From: Leptoclinus maculatus
Lineage: Eukaryota > Chordata > Actinopteri > Perciformes > Stichaeidae
Direction of reading: 5' to 3'
Assembly: GCA_032191485.1 (NCBI GenBank)
Contig: JAVDOI010000008.1
Location: forward strand, 17,786,674-17,850,673
Length of the DNA: 64,000 nucleotides
The translations under genes were made by a program, and so were the position numbers. This document shows, in pieces, positions 46,822 to 58,965 of this stretch. Under the pieces are notes generated by a model. That model saw nothing but the letters and a program-made list of their open reading frames with translations, was not told the origin of the DNA and did no database searches. How positions within the stretch are numbered: position 1 is the first letter of the stretch; each line of letters begins with the position of its first letter.

Positions 46822-47059
46822 CACTGGGTTTACAGGGGTTTTGCTTTGTGTGTTATCTGTGCATGCGTGTGAGTAATACACTCACAAAGACTCCATACAC
46901 TCTCCCTCCTACTCTTTCCACCTCCCCAGAGACAAAGTCCCAATTTCTCCATTGCCTGCAGTCAGACAGAAAGACGGGGAAGGGGGGGGGGGCTGCAAGA
47001 GAGAGGGGAGGGAAAGAGCGGGAGAGTAAGGAGAGGTAGCGAAAAAGGAAACCCAGATG

Positions 47060-47640
47060 CTATCGGCCCTCAGAGAGTCACCAGGGTCATTGTCATGTGT
47101 CAGTCAGTGTAACACAACTCTCCCCGATAAAGCCGGGCCGATTGCGACGATTGGCCACGACGGGTGACAGTGCGATACCGTTCTGTGCCGGCGCTCCTGA
47201 CGAGACACGAAATTAACCCCCAGCGCTTTGCCGATAAACATCTAAAATGGTTTCGGGACCCCAGGGGCTAATGGGAAGAGACGGGAAGCTATCAAAATAT
47301 CAAATGTGCGTGACAAGCGGCACAAGGACCAGGTCTGTCAAACACTCGCCTCTCCGAGTGTGATTTAAACTCTGTTTCCCCCCACAAAGCCTGGCAGCGC
47401 AGCGCTGAGAAACGAGCCACTCGTCACCCCTGTCTGTACACGCTGAAGTCATATTTTAATAGACATATTTATTTAGGCAAACCGATGCGGGGTTCCGGGT
47501 TTTAATTAGGTAAACAGCTCATTGGGAGGAATCAATGGCGATCCGTTAATGAAGGTCGGCTCAGGCTAATAGCCGAGGCCTTTTCTGTCTCGCAGCCTTG
47601 AAAATCTCATGAAAGGAGGGAACGCAGTCATCTTTTTCTG
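47060..47640. promoter_or_regulatory. Candidate conserved non-coding element
   Basis: A long unique block between microsatellites. The first half is GC-richer with several CpG sites (GATTGCGACGATTGGCCACG). The second has ATTTTAATAGACATATTTAT, GGGTTTTAATTAGGTAAAC, GGAATCAATGGCGATCC and CAGGCTAATAGCC. No frame with a domain and no recognised repeat. A good enhancer-like candidate by complexity and motif content. Confidence 0.34.
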
Positions 47641-47705
47641 TCTAATGCTGCTCGGGTAACAGATAGCTCTATTTTGAGGAGAATGTGCGCAGTGTGTACC
47701 TGGGT

Positions 47706-47811
47706 CTGTGTGTGTGTGTGTGTGTGTGTTGTTTTTTCGGGTTCATGTCCTTGGCGGGATGGTTAAAGGACAGGAAAGGAAGTGGCAGCAGAGAGAGAGA
47801 GGCCTGTCTGT

Positions 47812-47907
<96 letters not shown>

Positions 47908-47909
47908 GT
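47706..47909. repeat. (TG)n tracts, the second about 93 bp
   Basis: TG at 47706-47729 and a second tract at 47817-47909 that is nearly pure. Confidence 0.97.
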
Positions 47910-48102
47910 CTACATTTTATGTATCTCAGCTGGGTGTAATGTGAAGGTGATGGGTGTCACCGGTGTCCCTGTCATCTGAGGGCACGTCTCTGCCTGCTGG
48001 CTCTGACACCAGCCTGACTGACTTATGATCAGGATTTATCATCTTGATTTATGATGAGCCTGGTTTGTCCCTCTCACAGCCAGGGAGATGGGGAGGCCTG
48101 CC

Positions 48103-48104
<2 letters not shown>

Positions 48105-48164
<60 letters not shown>
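48105..48164. repeat. (TG)n microsatellite
   Basis: About 28 TG units, followed by a short GA stretch. Confidence 0.97.
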
Positions 48165-48746
48165 AGAGAGAGAAGTACCTCCACCGCAAAAAAAATTACA
48201 TTTTAACAAGTCATTAATATTCATTCACCTCTTGTTTCACAAATCCAGTCGCTAAAAACAACTGTGAGTCTGGAAAGCGGACGTATGACACTCCTCTCTC
48301 CCGCAGCAACTGTAGGAGGCACTTTTGCATCCAGTGTGGATGATATGTCAGGATGAACGTGACACAGGGTGTTGCAGGAAGTGTAAAAGATGCTCCGGTG
48401 TTTCCCTAGACGAATAAAAGGTCGGAGAACATATTTCAAGACTGCGCGTTAATTGAAATTACTTATTCAAATGTTTCCAAACTGTGAACGCGAGAGCCCG
48501 GCATGAAAACGCACGAAGGCGTGAGGCGTGTCGCCGAGGCAATCTAAGAGTCCTGACTGCTAAATGCCGGGCGCAGGGACACGGGGTCTATTTAGTAAAC
48601 ATCTTTCAATTCCATGGCAGCAGGCCGGCCGAGCAGCCGGGCCGCCTCTTAGCTTCTCCCCTCCACGTTGGGATGCAGAGAAACAGGCCGTCTACAGACC
48701 CAGGGGATGGAGGGATGAGAGGGGAAAGAAAAAGGAGCTGGAGGGT
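48165..48746. other. Unique non-coding sequence
   Basis: Relatively CpG-rich at 48480-48560 (GCGAGAGCCCGGC, GTGTCGCCGAGGC). No gene is recognised. Confidence 0.42.
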
Positions 48747-48880
48747 GGGGGGGGGGAGGGGGGAGAGATAGGGGCCAGACAGAGAAAGGGAGAAGGAGGG
48801 CACTGGAACACATCCACAGATTAACCCTCACGGAGGAGATGGAAAATAGAGCGGAACTGAACATACGTGTGTGTGTGGGG

Positions 48881-48911
<31 letters not shown>

Positions 48912-48959
48912 GAGAGAGAGGGAGAGAGAGAGGGAGAGAGGGAGAGAGAGAGAGAGAGA
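48747..48959. repeat. G-rich and (GA)n purine tract
   Basis: G10 at 48747-48756 within GGGGAGGGGGGAG, then unique sequence, then a long imperfect GA array at 48880-48959. The array is a mirror-repeat, triplex-prone type of sequence. Frames here are Arg-Glu or Ser-Leu repeat translations. Confidence 0.94.
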
Positions 48960-49257
48960 CGTCCAAGCACCACAACACAGAGGTGCTCGTTTTATGTTTC
49001 TGCCATGCCGTGGACATCGAAAACGACAACAAATACTCGACTCTCCACCCTTCCGTCTCTCCCTCCCTACACCCGTCCTTCCCTCACACAGCCACTGCTA
49101 ATCCTCTCCTTCACACTCCCAAATAAAAGCAGCAGAGGAGGGAGGAAAAAGGAATGGGAGGTGAGGGCAAAGAGGGGTCGCTCGTCGCATTGTGCCTTCA
49201 TCCATAGATATGGTATAGAGTTCACCCTAATGGAGGGGCATTGTTTGAATGACAGGA

Positions 49258-49259
<2 letters not shown>

Positions 49260-49305
<46 letters not shown>

Positions 49306-49545
49306 CAATAATCTGTTCACACCATCATGTGTGAGGACTGGCTTCCTGTCTGGGGACAAAATCCCTGCACCCATGGGGTTAAACAGTTTATTTTAGGGTT
49401 CAGACTTAAGACAGGGTTTAGGTTTATATCATCACTAGATCATGGTTCAGGTTTGAGGTTACGGTTAAGCCTCCAGAGAAGGAATGCAATTTATATGTCC
49501 TCACAAGTATACAGTGGCAGTACGGAGTGTTTTGGTGCCCTCATG
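49260..49545. repeat. TG tract with adjoining fish dispersed repeat
   Basis: TG at 49260-49302 is followed by GGGGACAAAATCCCTGCACC, CATGGGGTTAAACAGTTTAT, GACAGGGTTTAGGTTTATAT, GGTTACGGTTAAGCC and GCAATTTATATGTCCTCACA. This order matches a common fish repeat that is typically joined to a TG microsatellite. Confidence 0.6.
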
Positions 49546-50589
49546 AATAGAGTAAGTTTCAAATTCATGAGGTAAACACATCCACAGAACTGTGCACACC
49601 TGTACTTTGGGAGGAAATGGATTCGCACTACTTCGTTTCTTCTTGGTGGTGAGATTTGTGAGTTGAAGTATTTTGTCTTCTGTACTTTGATTTGCTTCGC
49701 GGCCTGCTAAATAATCTCTTTCATGGTTGATACTTTATTTATGTGTTATGATAACTTGACATACTGTGTTGTGAGCTTAGCATGAATCATTGCTTTCACT
49801 CCCGCAGTGTGTGTGCTAAACTTAGTATGGACCATAAGTTTGCACGGTGTGCAGTAAAGTGTTACAGCAGACCGGTAATCTTCAGAAACTAAATCCTCAC
49901 ATTTTTGCAGTATTGTAACGACAAACATCTCACTACAACTCATTATATTGATCATTAAAAAAAGATGATGTGACCACTACACAGCTGTAATATTAACCAC
50001 AGCCAGTGAACATTGGCCTTAAGCAGTGTGTCACTGTATTAGACTGCATCCACGCAATGTAAGACCAGAGTTTATGTGCATTTATATATTTTCACAAAAC
50101 ATCGCCAGCTTTAATTCATGGTTTGATTTGGTTGTTGATTCGTATTGAAATGCAAATAGAAATAGAAATCCTCGGCTAATTCCTCTTCATCCGATTTTAT
50201 ACATAAAGTCCTTGAAAGCAAACATGTGCATCATAAAGACCTTAGAGGACATCATGTGACTTGTTTTTTTGGCATTCCAGAACCAGAATATTACAATTTC
50301 TAGATGATATAACGTTCAGGTCAAAAGTTGAAAATCTTCCCGTTATACCAGTCAAAGATAAAAAAAACTGAATTTTATAATATAACTTCACAAGATAACT
50401 ATTTCTGCATCTATGTTATAACATCATCTGGCAGGAACTTACATTATCATTTGCTACATAGTTCAGAATCTCACGAGGGTTTATTCATCAATACAGTCTC
50501 CACACATAGTGAATGTTTACTTGCCTTTGATATAATGCTAATGCTAGTATTGTACATCACATGTTCCCCCCGCTGTGGTGAAAGCCGCA
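49546..50589. other. Unique AT-rich sequence
   Basis: No gene. AT-rich, with ordinary short frames. Confidence 0.45.
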
Positions 50590-50615
50590 GTGTGTGTGTG
50601 TGTGTGTGTGTGTGT
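50590..50615. repeat. (TG)n microsatellite
   Basis: Perfect TG tract. Confidence 0.95.
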
Positions 50616-50757
50616 ACGCTGCCTGTATCGGTAGTTGTGGAAACAGAGCGGGCTGTACAGAGCCAGATACACAGTCAGATACACAGGGGAATAGCTGTGA
50701 GTGAGTACTGTTGGTTTGTTTGACAGGGACCTCTTACCCCTGTCTCTCACACCTCAG

Positions 50758-51243
50758 ATAGAGAGAGACAAATACGCCGGGATGGCAGATAGAGCCAGAT
50801 ACCAGACGAGCGAAAGGGAGAGCAGAGAGAGAGAGGGAGAGAGAGAGAAGAGAAGAGAGAGAAAAAACATAAAGATAGACCACGAGGTGTTGAAGATGGG
50901 CCTGGGGAATAGGAGGCGTAGCATAAAGGAGCAAGAGCAAAAGCACAAAAAGGAGGGGCGACAATAAAAGGGTTGTGGAGAGAGGGAGAGAATTAAGGGA
51001 GGAGAGGGGTTAGAGAGAAAGGGAGGGGGAAAGCGAGAGATAAGGAGGGAGAGAAAGCTTGGCACTGCACCGGGTAGTGGAGGGTTTATTATTCTCTGTA
51101 GCACTCAATCAAACGCCGGCCCTCTGAACAGAGAGCAATGCTGGCGAATCATCCTGGGGGCTTTCTCTCTCTCTTTCTTCCTCTCTCTCCATCCCTCCCC
51201 TCCTCCCCCCTCCCCCGCTCTCTCTCTCTTTTTTTTTTTTTTT
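50758..51243. repeat. Purine-rich then pyrimidine-rich tracts
   Basis: 50815-51060 is dominated by A and G (GAGAGAGAGGGAGAG-like). 51163-51243 is C/T-rich, ending in T13. The two halves are roughly complementary in composition. The frames over them are low-complexity and not genes. Confidence 0.85.
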
Positions 51244-52600
51244 CCTGCGGTGTATGAGTGCTATCCATCTGTCAGCTGTCGGTGCCAGTGAGAGATATAC
51301 AGAGCTGTCACTTCGCGTCAGCCCGGGTTTGGGAGGCCCCTCTTTTGCAGCTGCCGCTCCGCACATACTTTCCCTGTGGTAGCACGGGAGCGCTGCTATT
51401 AAAGCACAAACACGAGCACGCACGCAAACACCGAGGGTTAGGCCGATATGCTGCTCAATTAAAAACGTGTTATTAAGCAGCGTTGGATAGATTGCGATTG
51501 CTAGGATTATCACTATCGTTACTTTAATGTCCTTTGGTCTTAGTACTGCTTTATGACTGCACTCTGAACAGCATAAAATGAATTGCATGTCTTTTTCTTT
51601 CGCAATGAAAATAATATCTTTAGTGAGTAAAATTATTTTTAAAGATATCACTCTCCAAGCTGCAGTATAGAGCGCTGAAGGGAAAGTGCCGCGTTCTGTT
51701 TCAGTAGAAAGAAACTAAAACATAACTAATAACATAAGCCTCGGAACAGAGGATTGTAATTAGAAGAGAATCTGATTTTGATTCTTATTCAACATTCATG
51801 TTTTTATTCGCCTTTAACGCACACCACTTCATATGAGCCCCAGACCATTGCGGGTTAAATGTCCTGGTCCAACAGAAAGGTCAAGGGTCACAGTTACTTT
51901 GGACCTCCTGTATTTCGGGACAGAGAGGACTGAACCAGCCGTGTAGACAGAGATTACAGCTAAAATGTAGGAAAAATGACTTAAGTCTAGGTGTGTATCG
52001 TGGACATGGATTAAACCATGCTTTAGAAGTGGTACATTTTCATTGAAGCGCTAGCGTTTTGGTTGTGTTTTTTTTGGTGTGCGGATGCCAATTTGTAAGG
52101 ATTGTAAACCCCAGGAACACACTTCATGTTTTCAGAAAGACCAATGAAAGAAATGCTGAACGAGAGGTCGCAGTGAGCTACAGGAGCTAGTCGAACAAAT
52201 TAAGGAGATCTGCAAGATCTGATTTGACAGATCAGTCAAACTGTGACTCACACAAAACGACATAAATCACTGTTATCTGTTAAAACCTGAAAAAAAATTG
52301 CAACCTAGTTCATATTAATTTGCCATTTTAATACCTACAACTAAATAAAGCTGTCAGTTCTTCCATTATTTCAAAACCCATCGGATAACATTCGAAACCT
52401 ATTGATCATCAGGCTACAGTAACTCAGAAACACACAATTAAACACAAAGACACTGTCACATACTGGCACCATCGGAGTCCTGAAAGGAAGCTGCTGGGGT
52501 TTGTGTATGTATGTGTGGGGGTTAAAACAGGACGACTGCAGTGCCAAACCCCACCAGGGTGGAAGGGGTGGGATGGAGGGGTAGGTGGTGTTGGGATGGA
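51244..52600. other. Unique non-coding sequence, no gene
   Basis: Frame 51109-51651 on the minus strand (180 codons) includes the C/T tract and shows no domain. 51660-52400 is ordinary AT-rich DNA. Confidence 0.45.
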
Positions 52601-52632
52601 TGTGTGTGTCTGTGTGTGTGTGTGTGTGTGTG
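52601..52632. repeat. (TG)n microsatellite
   Basis: TG tract with one TC interruption. Confidence 0.95.
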
Positions 52633-54203
52633 AGGGGTGTGGAGGGGAGGGGCAATTACACAAATTAATTGCAGGCCTCTGCTGACACCACTCAGGAAGA
52701 AGACGTGAAGGGTACACATGTGTGTTCTATGACAACAAGAGAAAAGCTTCCTCCCGTGCCTTCCATTTGGGTATGTTGACAAGATTGCTGGGTTTTTGTG
52801 CCTATTGTGCCACTCCTGCCATTCCGGCGCCAATTGTGTTGGGTTTTGGGGGGCCTCGTTATTAGAGGGTGACAGTTTCTGGGCGGAAACAAACACGACT
52901 CTGACGATTAACACCGTGTCACCATGTCAGCTCATACAGTAATCCTGATATTCTGTCTATCGCACATGTGTGCAGAGAATGGGAGGGGGAGGTGAGAGGA
53001 AGGGACAGTGAGAGTATGGTAGAAACAGAGAGAGGGAGAGAGGAAGAGGCACCGCCGAAATCCCAGGAGAGACAGATAAAGCCGTGTCGTTCATCGAGGA
53101 CATTGTGTACGTGGCGGCGTGCTATAATGCAATGTTAACATTCCTCCCAATCCCGGGGCTCTCCGCGGGGAAGAGCGAGGCCTGCTGGGGGATCTGTTTA
53201 GTTGATCAGACGTGCCAGTGCCCTCGCCGGGCTAGGGAATAGACTGGTGTAGGGTACAATGGGAGAGCAGGGCGTGACAGACTAGGATGAGATAAAGGAT
53301 GCTGCTGAGTGGAATAGCATTGTAAGGCTAAGCATGAATAACATAGCCGGCAAAGGACAAGATAGGACGGTATAGTATGGTGTTTGGTGTGGGATGCAGT
53401 AGAGTAGGGGATCGTGGGTTAACATACATATAGATTATGTAGTTATGGAAAGCATTGTGGAGCCTGTCGCACCAGCTGAATGTCATTTCAAACTCTATTA
53501 TGACGTTTAAGTTTCGCATTTTAGCGTTGCAGTCGGAGCTAATTTTAAATTCTGTATATACTCATGGTGGTTTAAGCTATGAAAAAAGATTATATTTCAA
53601 GTGATGATCATAGTCATGAGTCATGTGGAATAAAAAGTGCATTATTTTATAGAAATAAAAGTATTTAAGTAATACATGAATAGCAAAAAAAAAAGAAAGA
53701 AACGGTATAGTGCTTGAGTAATTGTGTAATTGTGCGTCATCAGAAACTGAGTATCACGTTCATATTGTGCTAGTCGGTAAACCTGACTTGACAGGTATGA
53801 TATGGTGTCGAGTACAGCATTGAGGAGCAGAATGGCATATGACATCCAGCAGTATGCCAGCATAGACTTGACGGCGACTGGTGTGACAAAGACACACACA
53901 AACAGTAGAGTATGATAGGATGAGCGCGGATAGGAGGTAAAGGCTTATTATTGCATTGGACACAGTAGCTTTGCAAAAAGGAAGGTGAAGCTAGGCCAGT
54001 TTATCCACGGGCGTGTTTCTATCAGATTGTAACTCAGCAGCACTCCAACTGCAACTCCAACGCCTCTGTGGGCAGATTGGCTTCACCTTCACACTCTCAA
54101 TCAGCTTTTCTATCATAGAGGTGTCACATTAACATACATGCATGCACACATGACATGCAAAATAAATGGCAAACTTGCAGATGGGCATGTTTGTGTGCGA
54201 GCA
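52633..54203. other. Unique non-coding sequence, no gene
   Basis: 53270-53420 and 53780-53940 carry scattered GATAGGA/GGTATAG-like words but no regular tandem period. A10 lies at 53685-53694. No exon is supported. Confidence 0.42.
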
Positions 54204-54204
54204 A

Positions 54205-54291
<87 letters not shown>

Positions 54292-54518
54292 CTCTCTACC
54301 CCCTCCTCCAGCACCTCTCAAACCCATTATTGGCAGCAGTTCAGTGACGGTTGTGTGACTGCCAGTACTGCGGATCTGCTCCTGGAGCGAGCTCTCCCCA
54401 TCAGCGCTGGCTTGATTACCCTGATGTATGCACACCCAGACACTTGACAATCTCTCAGCATTTACATATGCAGCCTCAGCACTCCACACTACTTCTGATC
54501 TGAGGTGTGTGTGTGTGT

Positions 54519-54553
<35 letters not shown>
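54204..54553. repeat. Inverted CA/TG microsatellite pair
   Basis: CA at 54204-54289 (with two CAAA interruptions) and TG at 54505-54553 (one TATG interruption) face each other across about 215 bp of unique sequence. Confidence 0.96.
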
Positions 54554-54554
<1 letters not shown>

Positions 54555-54731
54555 CGGTGTGTTTGCGAGATTTACTGTGTGTGCGAGAGTGCGAGTGTTC
54601 GTAAGGCGAGTGGGAGAAGATGAGGAGAAAGGAGGAGAGAAATGGCAGCTCTCGCTCGCTAAACGTAAAACAAACAAACAAACTTTAAGCCGACGCCGAG
54701 CCCCCTGCTCTTCAAAGCCGAGACGGAAGTA

Positions 54732-54775
54732 AGGAGAGAGAGCGAGAGAGAGCGAGAGAGAGAGAGAGAGAGAGA
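54732..54775. repeat. (GA)n microsatellite
   Basis: GA tract with two GCGA interruptions. Confidence 0.95.
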
Positions 54776-55328
54776 CGCCTCACCTAAGGGCGTGCAACGC
54801 CGTAAACACACAAACAGAGCGTTTACCAGCCGGCCCGTTATTCACTTCATCACAAACACCTACACATACCACTCATCTCATAACTAACACCACACACACC
54901 ACCTGGGATAGAGCTGTGTTAAAACCTCACAAAAGCCCTGTACTTGACTCGATGTTTTTCTTTCTTTTGCACATGAAAAATCATCATCTACAACCCCCCC
55001 CCCTCACCCCGCCCCAAACCTGATTCAAAAGGGGCCTGCCTCTTGTTCTTTCTTTCTTTCCATCTCTGTCAACGTGAGGGAAGTGTCGATGTGAGGCAGA
55101 AACAGAGAGACAGAGAGAGAGAGAGGAGGTCTGGGGAGTTGCACTGTGTCGATCCTTTTTGGCTGCCGCTTCACAGGGAAAACCGGGCTCGGCTGATCAT
55201 CATTAAAACGCACACAACTTGACATGTTTATTTAATGGCTGCTCCCGGCAAAGACGGCAAGCTGCTGCTATCTCTCACCGTCACATGTTGATCTACCACC
55301 GTGCCATGTGTGTCTGCGAGTGTGTGTG
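54776..55328. other. Unique non-coding sequence
   Basis: Contains a C-rich stretch near 54994-55015. No gene. Confidence 0.42.
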
Positions 55329-55341
55329 AGTGAGAGAGTGA

Positions 55342-55375
<34 letters not shown>
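55329..55375. repeat. (GA)n microsatellite
   Basis: GA tract preceded by TGTGTGTGAGTGAGAG. Confidence 0.95.
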
Positions 55376-55376
<1 letters not shown>

Positions 55377-56019
55377 GCGGAGTGTGTGTGTTGGCATTAA
55401 TCTTCTCATACCTTTAATTTCCTGTGTGCTGTATATGAAGATTTCTGCAGTGTGCGAGAGAACTCTGTTGCTCTCCGGCTCTGTGCAAATACTGTAAAGT
55501 CAGGTCAGGCCACTTTGAGTTTGGATTAAGTGGATTGAAGTGGTTGTTTTCTCATACCACTGCAATATTTACACGAGATTTAACTGTGACTGAACATACA
55601 ATACCGATTTCCAACACCCCCCCCCACCCCACCTCCAAAAATCTGTAATCTAAACAGTCCATGCCTTTAGTTAACATGCCAACGCAGCGCCACCCTGCTG
55701 CTCTCTTGATTTCTCTGGTTACTGACAGCTTCCATAAATACCTTTGATGCCTCAGATCACGTTGGCCAACAATCCAAGAGTGCAGTGCATGCGTGAAGCC
55801 CACAGTGATCAGAGAGGAAGACGTTCTTTATGTTGTGTATTTTATGGAGATGCATTTCGAACACCTGGCGACAAATGCTGTTCTTTAGGATTTCACGTTC
55901 ATTTAAATCTGCAACATTTCGCCGGGTTGTATTCATTCTATTAGTTTAAAGATGTGACTTCAATGAATCAAGTTCATGATATTGTGAAATCAGTGATTTA
56001 AAGTATATGAAATGTATAT
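55376..56019. other. Unique non-coding sequence
   Basis: No gene. A C9 run lies at 55617-55625. Confidence 0.42.
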
Positions 56020-56115
56020 ATGAGGGTTGTATAGTTATTTTCTTAATTTAAAGTTACATAAAACTGCATTGATTGATGTTTTTGGCCACTGGGGGGCAGT
56101 GCAACAAGCTGCAAA
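56020..56115. repeat. Dispersed-repeat-like segment with CTCF-like motif
   Basis: ACTGCATTGATTGATGTTTT followed by TGGCCACTGGGGGGCAGTGC resembles the end of a common fish repeat. CCACTGGGGGGCAG at 56086-56099 differs at one base from the canonical CTCF core CCACTAGGGGGCAG. CTCF binding is a prediction only. Confidence 0.5.
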
Positions 56116-56329
56116 GCATATATGACATATTTACAGAACTCACCTTATAAAATGGTTGTGGATATGTTTGCAAATATTTCCCTATTGACACATCAGCCCG
56201 GCAAATGTAAGTCCAATATTCTCTCCTTATATTACACTATATCGTACATAGTGTGTCTTTCTTTATTTTCTTGTATTTCTTTAGTTCTTTATAAACGGCA
56301 TTCAGAAGTGGAATAATGCAAGAATTTCT

Positions 56330-56620
56330 TTGTAAAGGGAAACACTTTGACTTTTAGCTCTGTTTTGGTCTCCACCGACCCCTGAGGAAAGTATTTGGGT
56401 CTTTAGCGGCTCCACTACGTTCTCCAGCGTTAGTCGCTAACAATGTCTGCTTTTGGTGACAGGGGGAAATAGCTTCCTGTTGCATCTGGAAACGAGGGGG
56501 ATGAGAGTAGTGAGAGTGAATCAAAATCGTTACGTTTTGGGCCGCAAAACAATGAGCTAAGAGATGCTAACATGTTTTGTAGAGCTGAGGGGAACTGCTG
56601 AGTTAGTGGTGATTATTTTG
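56330..56620. repeat. Fish dispersed repeat fragment
   Basis: TTTTAGCTCTGTTTTGGTCT, CCACCGACCCCTGAGGAAAG, GGGTCTTTAGCGGCTCCACT and ACGTTCTCCAGCGTTAGTCG match, in order, a percomorph repeat I recognise. Part of it is similar in reverse complement to about 16195-16235. Confidence 0.6.
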
Positions 56621-57200
56621 TTTAAGTTCATCACTACCAGTGGCACCTTTCACTTTTGAGACATTTCTCGTATAAATATATTGATGAGGTCAGCGTTAAG
56701 GAACATTTTTAGGGTAACATTACAATAAAAATGTGAAACACGAAGGCAAAATTCTTTGCTAACACTTTGCAAGTGCAAAATGTCCTACATGCATTGATCT
56801 CCTGCTGCGGAATATGCAATTGTCAAATTAGACTGCATGAAATAACTTACAGAAACCAGGCATTAGGGATGTGGTCTATTTGTTATCTCGGTGTGTAAAA
56901 CAAAAAAGTGAGAGAACAAAACGTGGTGCAGGGCTCGGGCTTGTGGGTGAAACACCAAAGAGAAAAGAAGAGCGAGTGAGTGAAGAGGGATCAGACGTAT
57001 AGAACAGAGCAGATGTGTGTGTGTGTGAGTGAGAGAGAGACTGCAGGGCGGATTAAGGCGACACTCTTCCTTTTTTGTTTGTTTGCGTGCGTAAACGTGG
57101 TTTTGATGAAATATTAATGGCGCCTTCCAAAATGCCTTGTAAAGGATCCTCTGTCTTTGACTTCTCCATCTGTAGCACCTCAGGTAGGCATTTAGTATGC

Positions 57201-57201
<1 letters not shown>
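56621..57201. other. Non-coding sequence
   Basis: No gene. A short TG/GA tract lies at 57013-57040. 57100-57180 is high-complexity, with an open frame on the plus strand that has no known domain. Confidence 0.42.

Positions 57202-57242
<41 letters not shown>
57202..57242. repeat. (CT)n microsatellite
   Basis: Twenty perfect CT units on the plus strand. Confidence 0.97.
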
Positions 57243-57243
<1 letters not shown>

Positions 57244-58474
57244 AGGTGGGAACCGGCAACCCTGCTGCATGCATCGAGCTGTCAGCGCAAATCCGCCGCC
57301 ACCCTGCCGCCCCTTCCCCGTGACACGCCTTTGGTCCCCCAGTCTGGGTGCCTGCCGCCCCACCCGTCCACCGACCTAATCGCCAACCGGCTCTCCCGCA
57401 ATTAAACCTCTCCTGACACATTTCTTGTTGCACTTTCATGGTGACAAGCACACATCAAAAAACGACGAGAAGAGGGGTGTGAATGATTGATACGTTTTGA
57501 CATTTACTTCATATTTCCTCATGTGAGTCCTCTTTTCCTCTCATCGAGACAAACCGAGACGTGCTTTCTTCTGAGATCGGGTTGACGAGGGAGCCTGATG
57601 ATATTGATTGCACTTCAGAGAGCTGCTTGATTGGCAGCTGCCAAGGATCTGAGGATCTCATCCCACCTGCGCACCCACCCAAGCATCATCCCAGACGGAG
57701 GAATCGGATACACCGACGGGTCCCCTCGTCTCCCTCCTCTCCTGCTAATGCTGCCTGACTGAGGACGGGTAAACGATAGCGCCTGTCGACAAACACGAGT
57801 CTCGCTTGTGGTTTTTTTTTTTGGCGTTGAAGGCCTCACGTTGGGGGAAGCGAGGACTCTGATGCCCGTTGGCTCTCGGGGTCTAGTGGCGATGGCGGAT
57901 GCTTGTGGAGTCGGCCGTCGATCAGTCACCGCGATGTAATTACAAAGGTGAAGCGTCCCACGGTGTCATCGGGAGTGGTCAGCCAGACACCCACGAGGCT
58001 TCCTGTCACAGGGAATGGCTAATTATAGTTCTTACAATACGTGTCGGGGTTGCTCGGGCATGCCGTGCTTTATAATAGCCTTCATTTATAACATAGAGAA
58101 GCACATTTGAATCTCGTGACTTAAGGTTGAGGGACATGAGGCAAAGAAGCACAACATGTTACCAATAGGGCTTTTAGTTAGATATCTTTTTTTTCCAAAT
58201 GTGTGCATCAACTCTTGTTCTTGTATGTATGTGCTTTCAAGAAAGATGATAGAAGTATTTTCCCTGCCCCCATGTCTCATACAAAGACAGCATAAAAAAT
58301 ATATGTATACAAAGAAAGAGAGAGAGAGAAATGGCGACTGTTGCCTGAGGAGGTATGGTTGTCATAAAAAAGCTGGGTTGGGATTTGTTGGTGTCACTCA
58401 ATAAATCAGTGGGAGTTTAATTACCAGCCCGGTGTGGAGGAGCCGTGACAAGCAAAAAGTGTGTGTGGCTACGT
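57243..58474. other. Non-coding sequence, one ordinary-composition frame
   Basis: 57250-57370 is C-rich. A 65-codon plus-strand frame at 57561-57758 has mixed composition (not repeat-derived) but no recognisable domain and no clear splice sites. 58320-58332 is a short GA tract. Confidence 0.4.
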
Positions 58475-58637
58475 ATGTGTGTGTGTGTGTGTGTGTGTGC
58501 GCGTGCGGGTATACCTATTGAGAGCGGAGAAGCCGTGACAGGCACTAGCTCTGTGAGTTAGCATTCCTCCTGGGCCGGACCCCCACCAAAAAGCCTGACA
58601 GGGCAGAGCTGCAAACTCGCACACACACACACACACT
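58475..58637. repeat. TG and CA tracts
   Basis: TG at 58475-58505 and a short CA tract at 58620-58637, with unique DNA between. Confidence 0.92.
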
Positions 58638-58904
58638 GGGCCGTACCATTCTTTTGCTGGAGGGGGTGGGATAGGTGTCGGAGGCGGAGGGGGTCTGCTT
58701 ACAGAGTTGCAGCTCAGTCTCTCAGACTAATCCCTCCCCGTCCCCTACCTCTGCCCCACACACCACCTCCGCCTCCTCCTCCTTTTATGAACTGTGCTGG
58801 GCAGGAACTTCGGAAGGCTAATCTCTGCCTCATAGTCCAGCGCACACCGACTCTGACCCTCAGCCCCTATAATCCTGTAAACCAGAGGGGAAAAAAAGAG
58901 CGAC

Positions 58905-58965
58905 AGACACTGGGAGAGAGAGAGAGAGAGGGAAAACAAAACAGAGAGAGAGAGAGAGAGACAGT
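58905..58965. repeat. (GA)n tracts
   Basis: Two GA stretches, about 58913-58930 and 58944-58961. Confidence 0.92.

Noticed and set aside
53270..53940. Possible minisatellite of GATAGGA-like words
   Set aside because: The words are scattered without a fixed period.
57561..57758. 65-codon plus-strand frame as a coding exon
   Set aside because: Composition is ordinary but no domain, acceptor or donor supports it.
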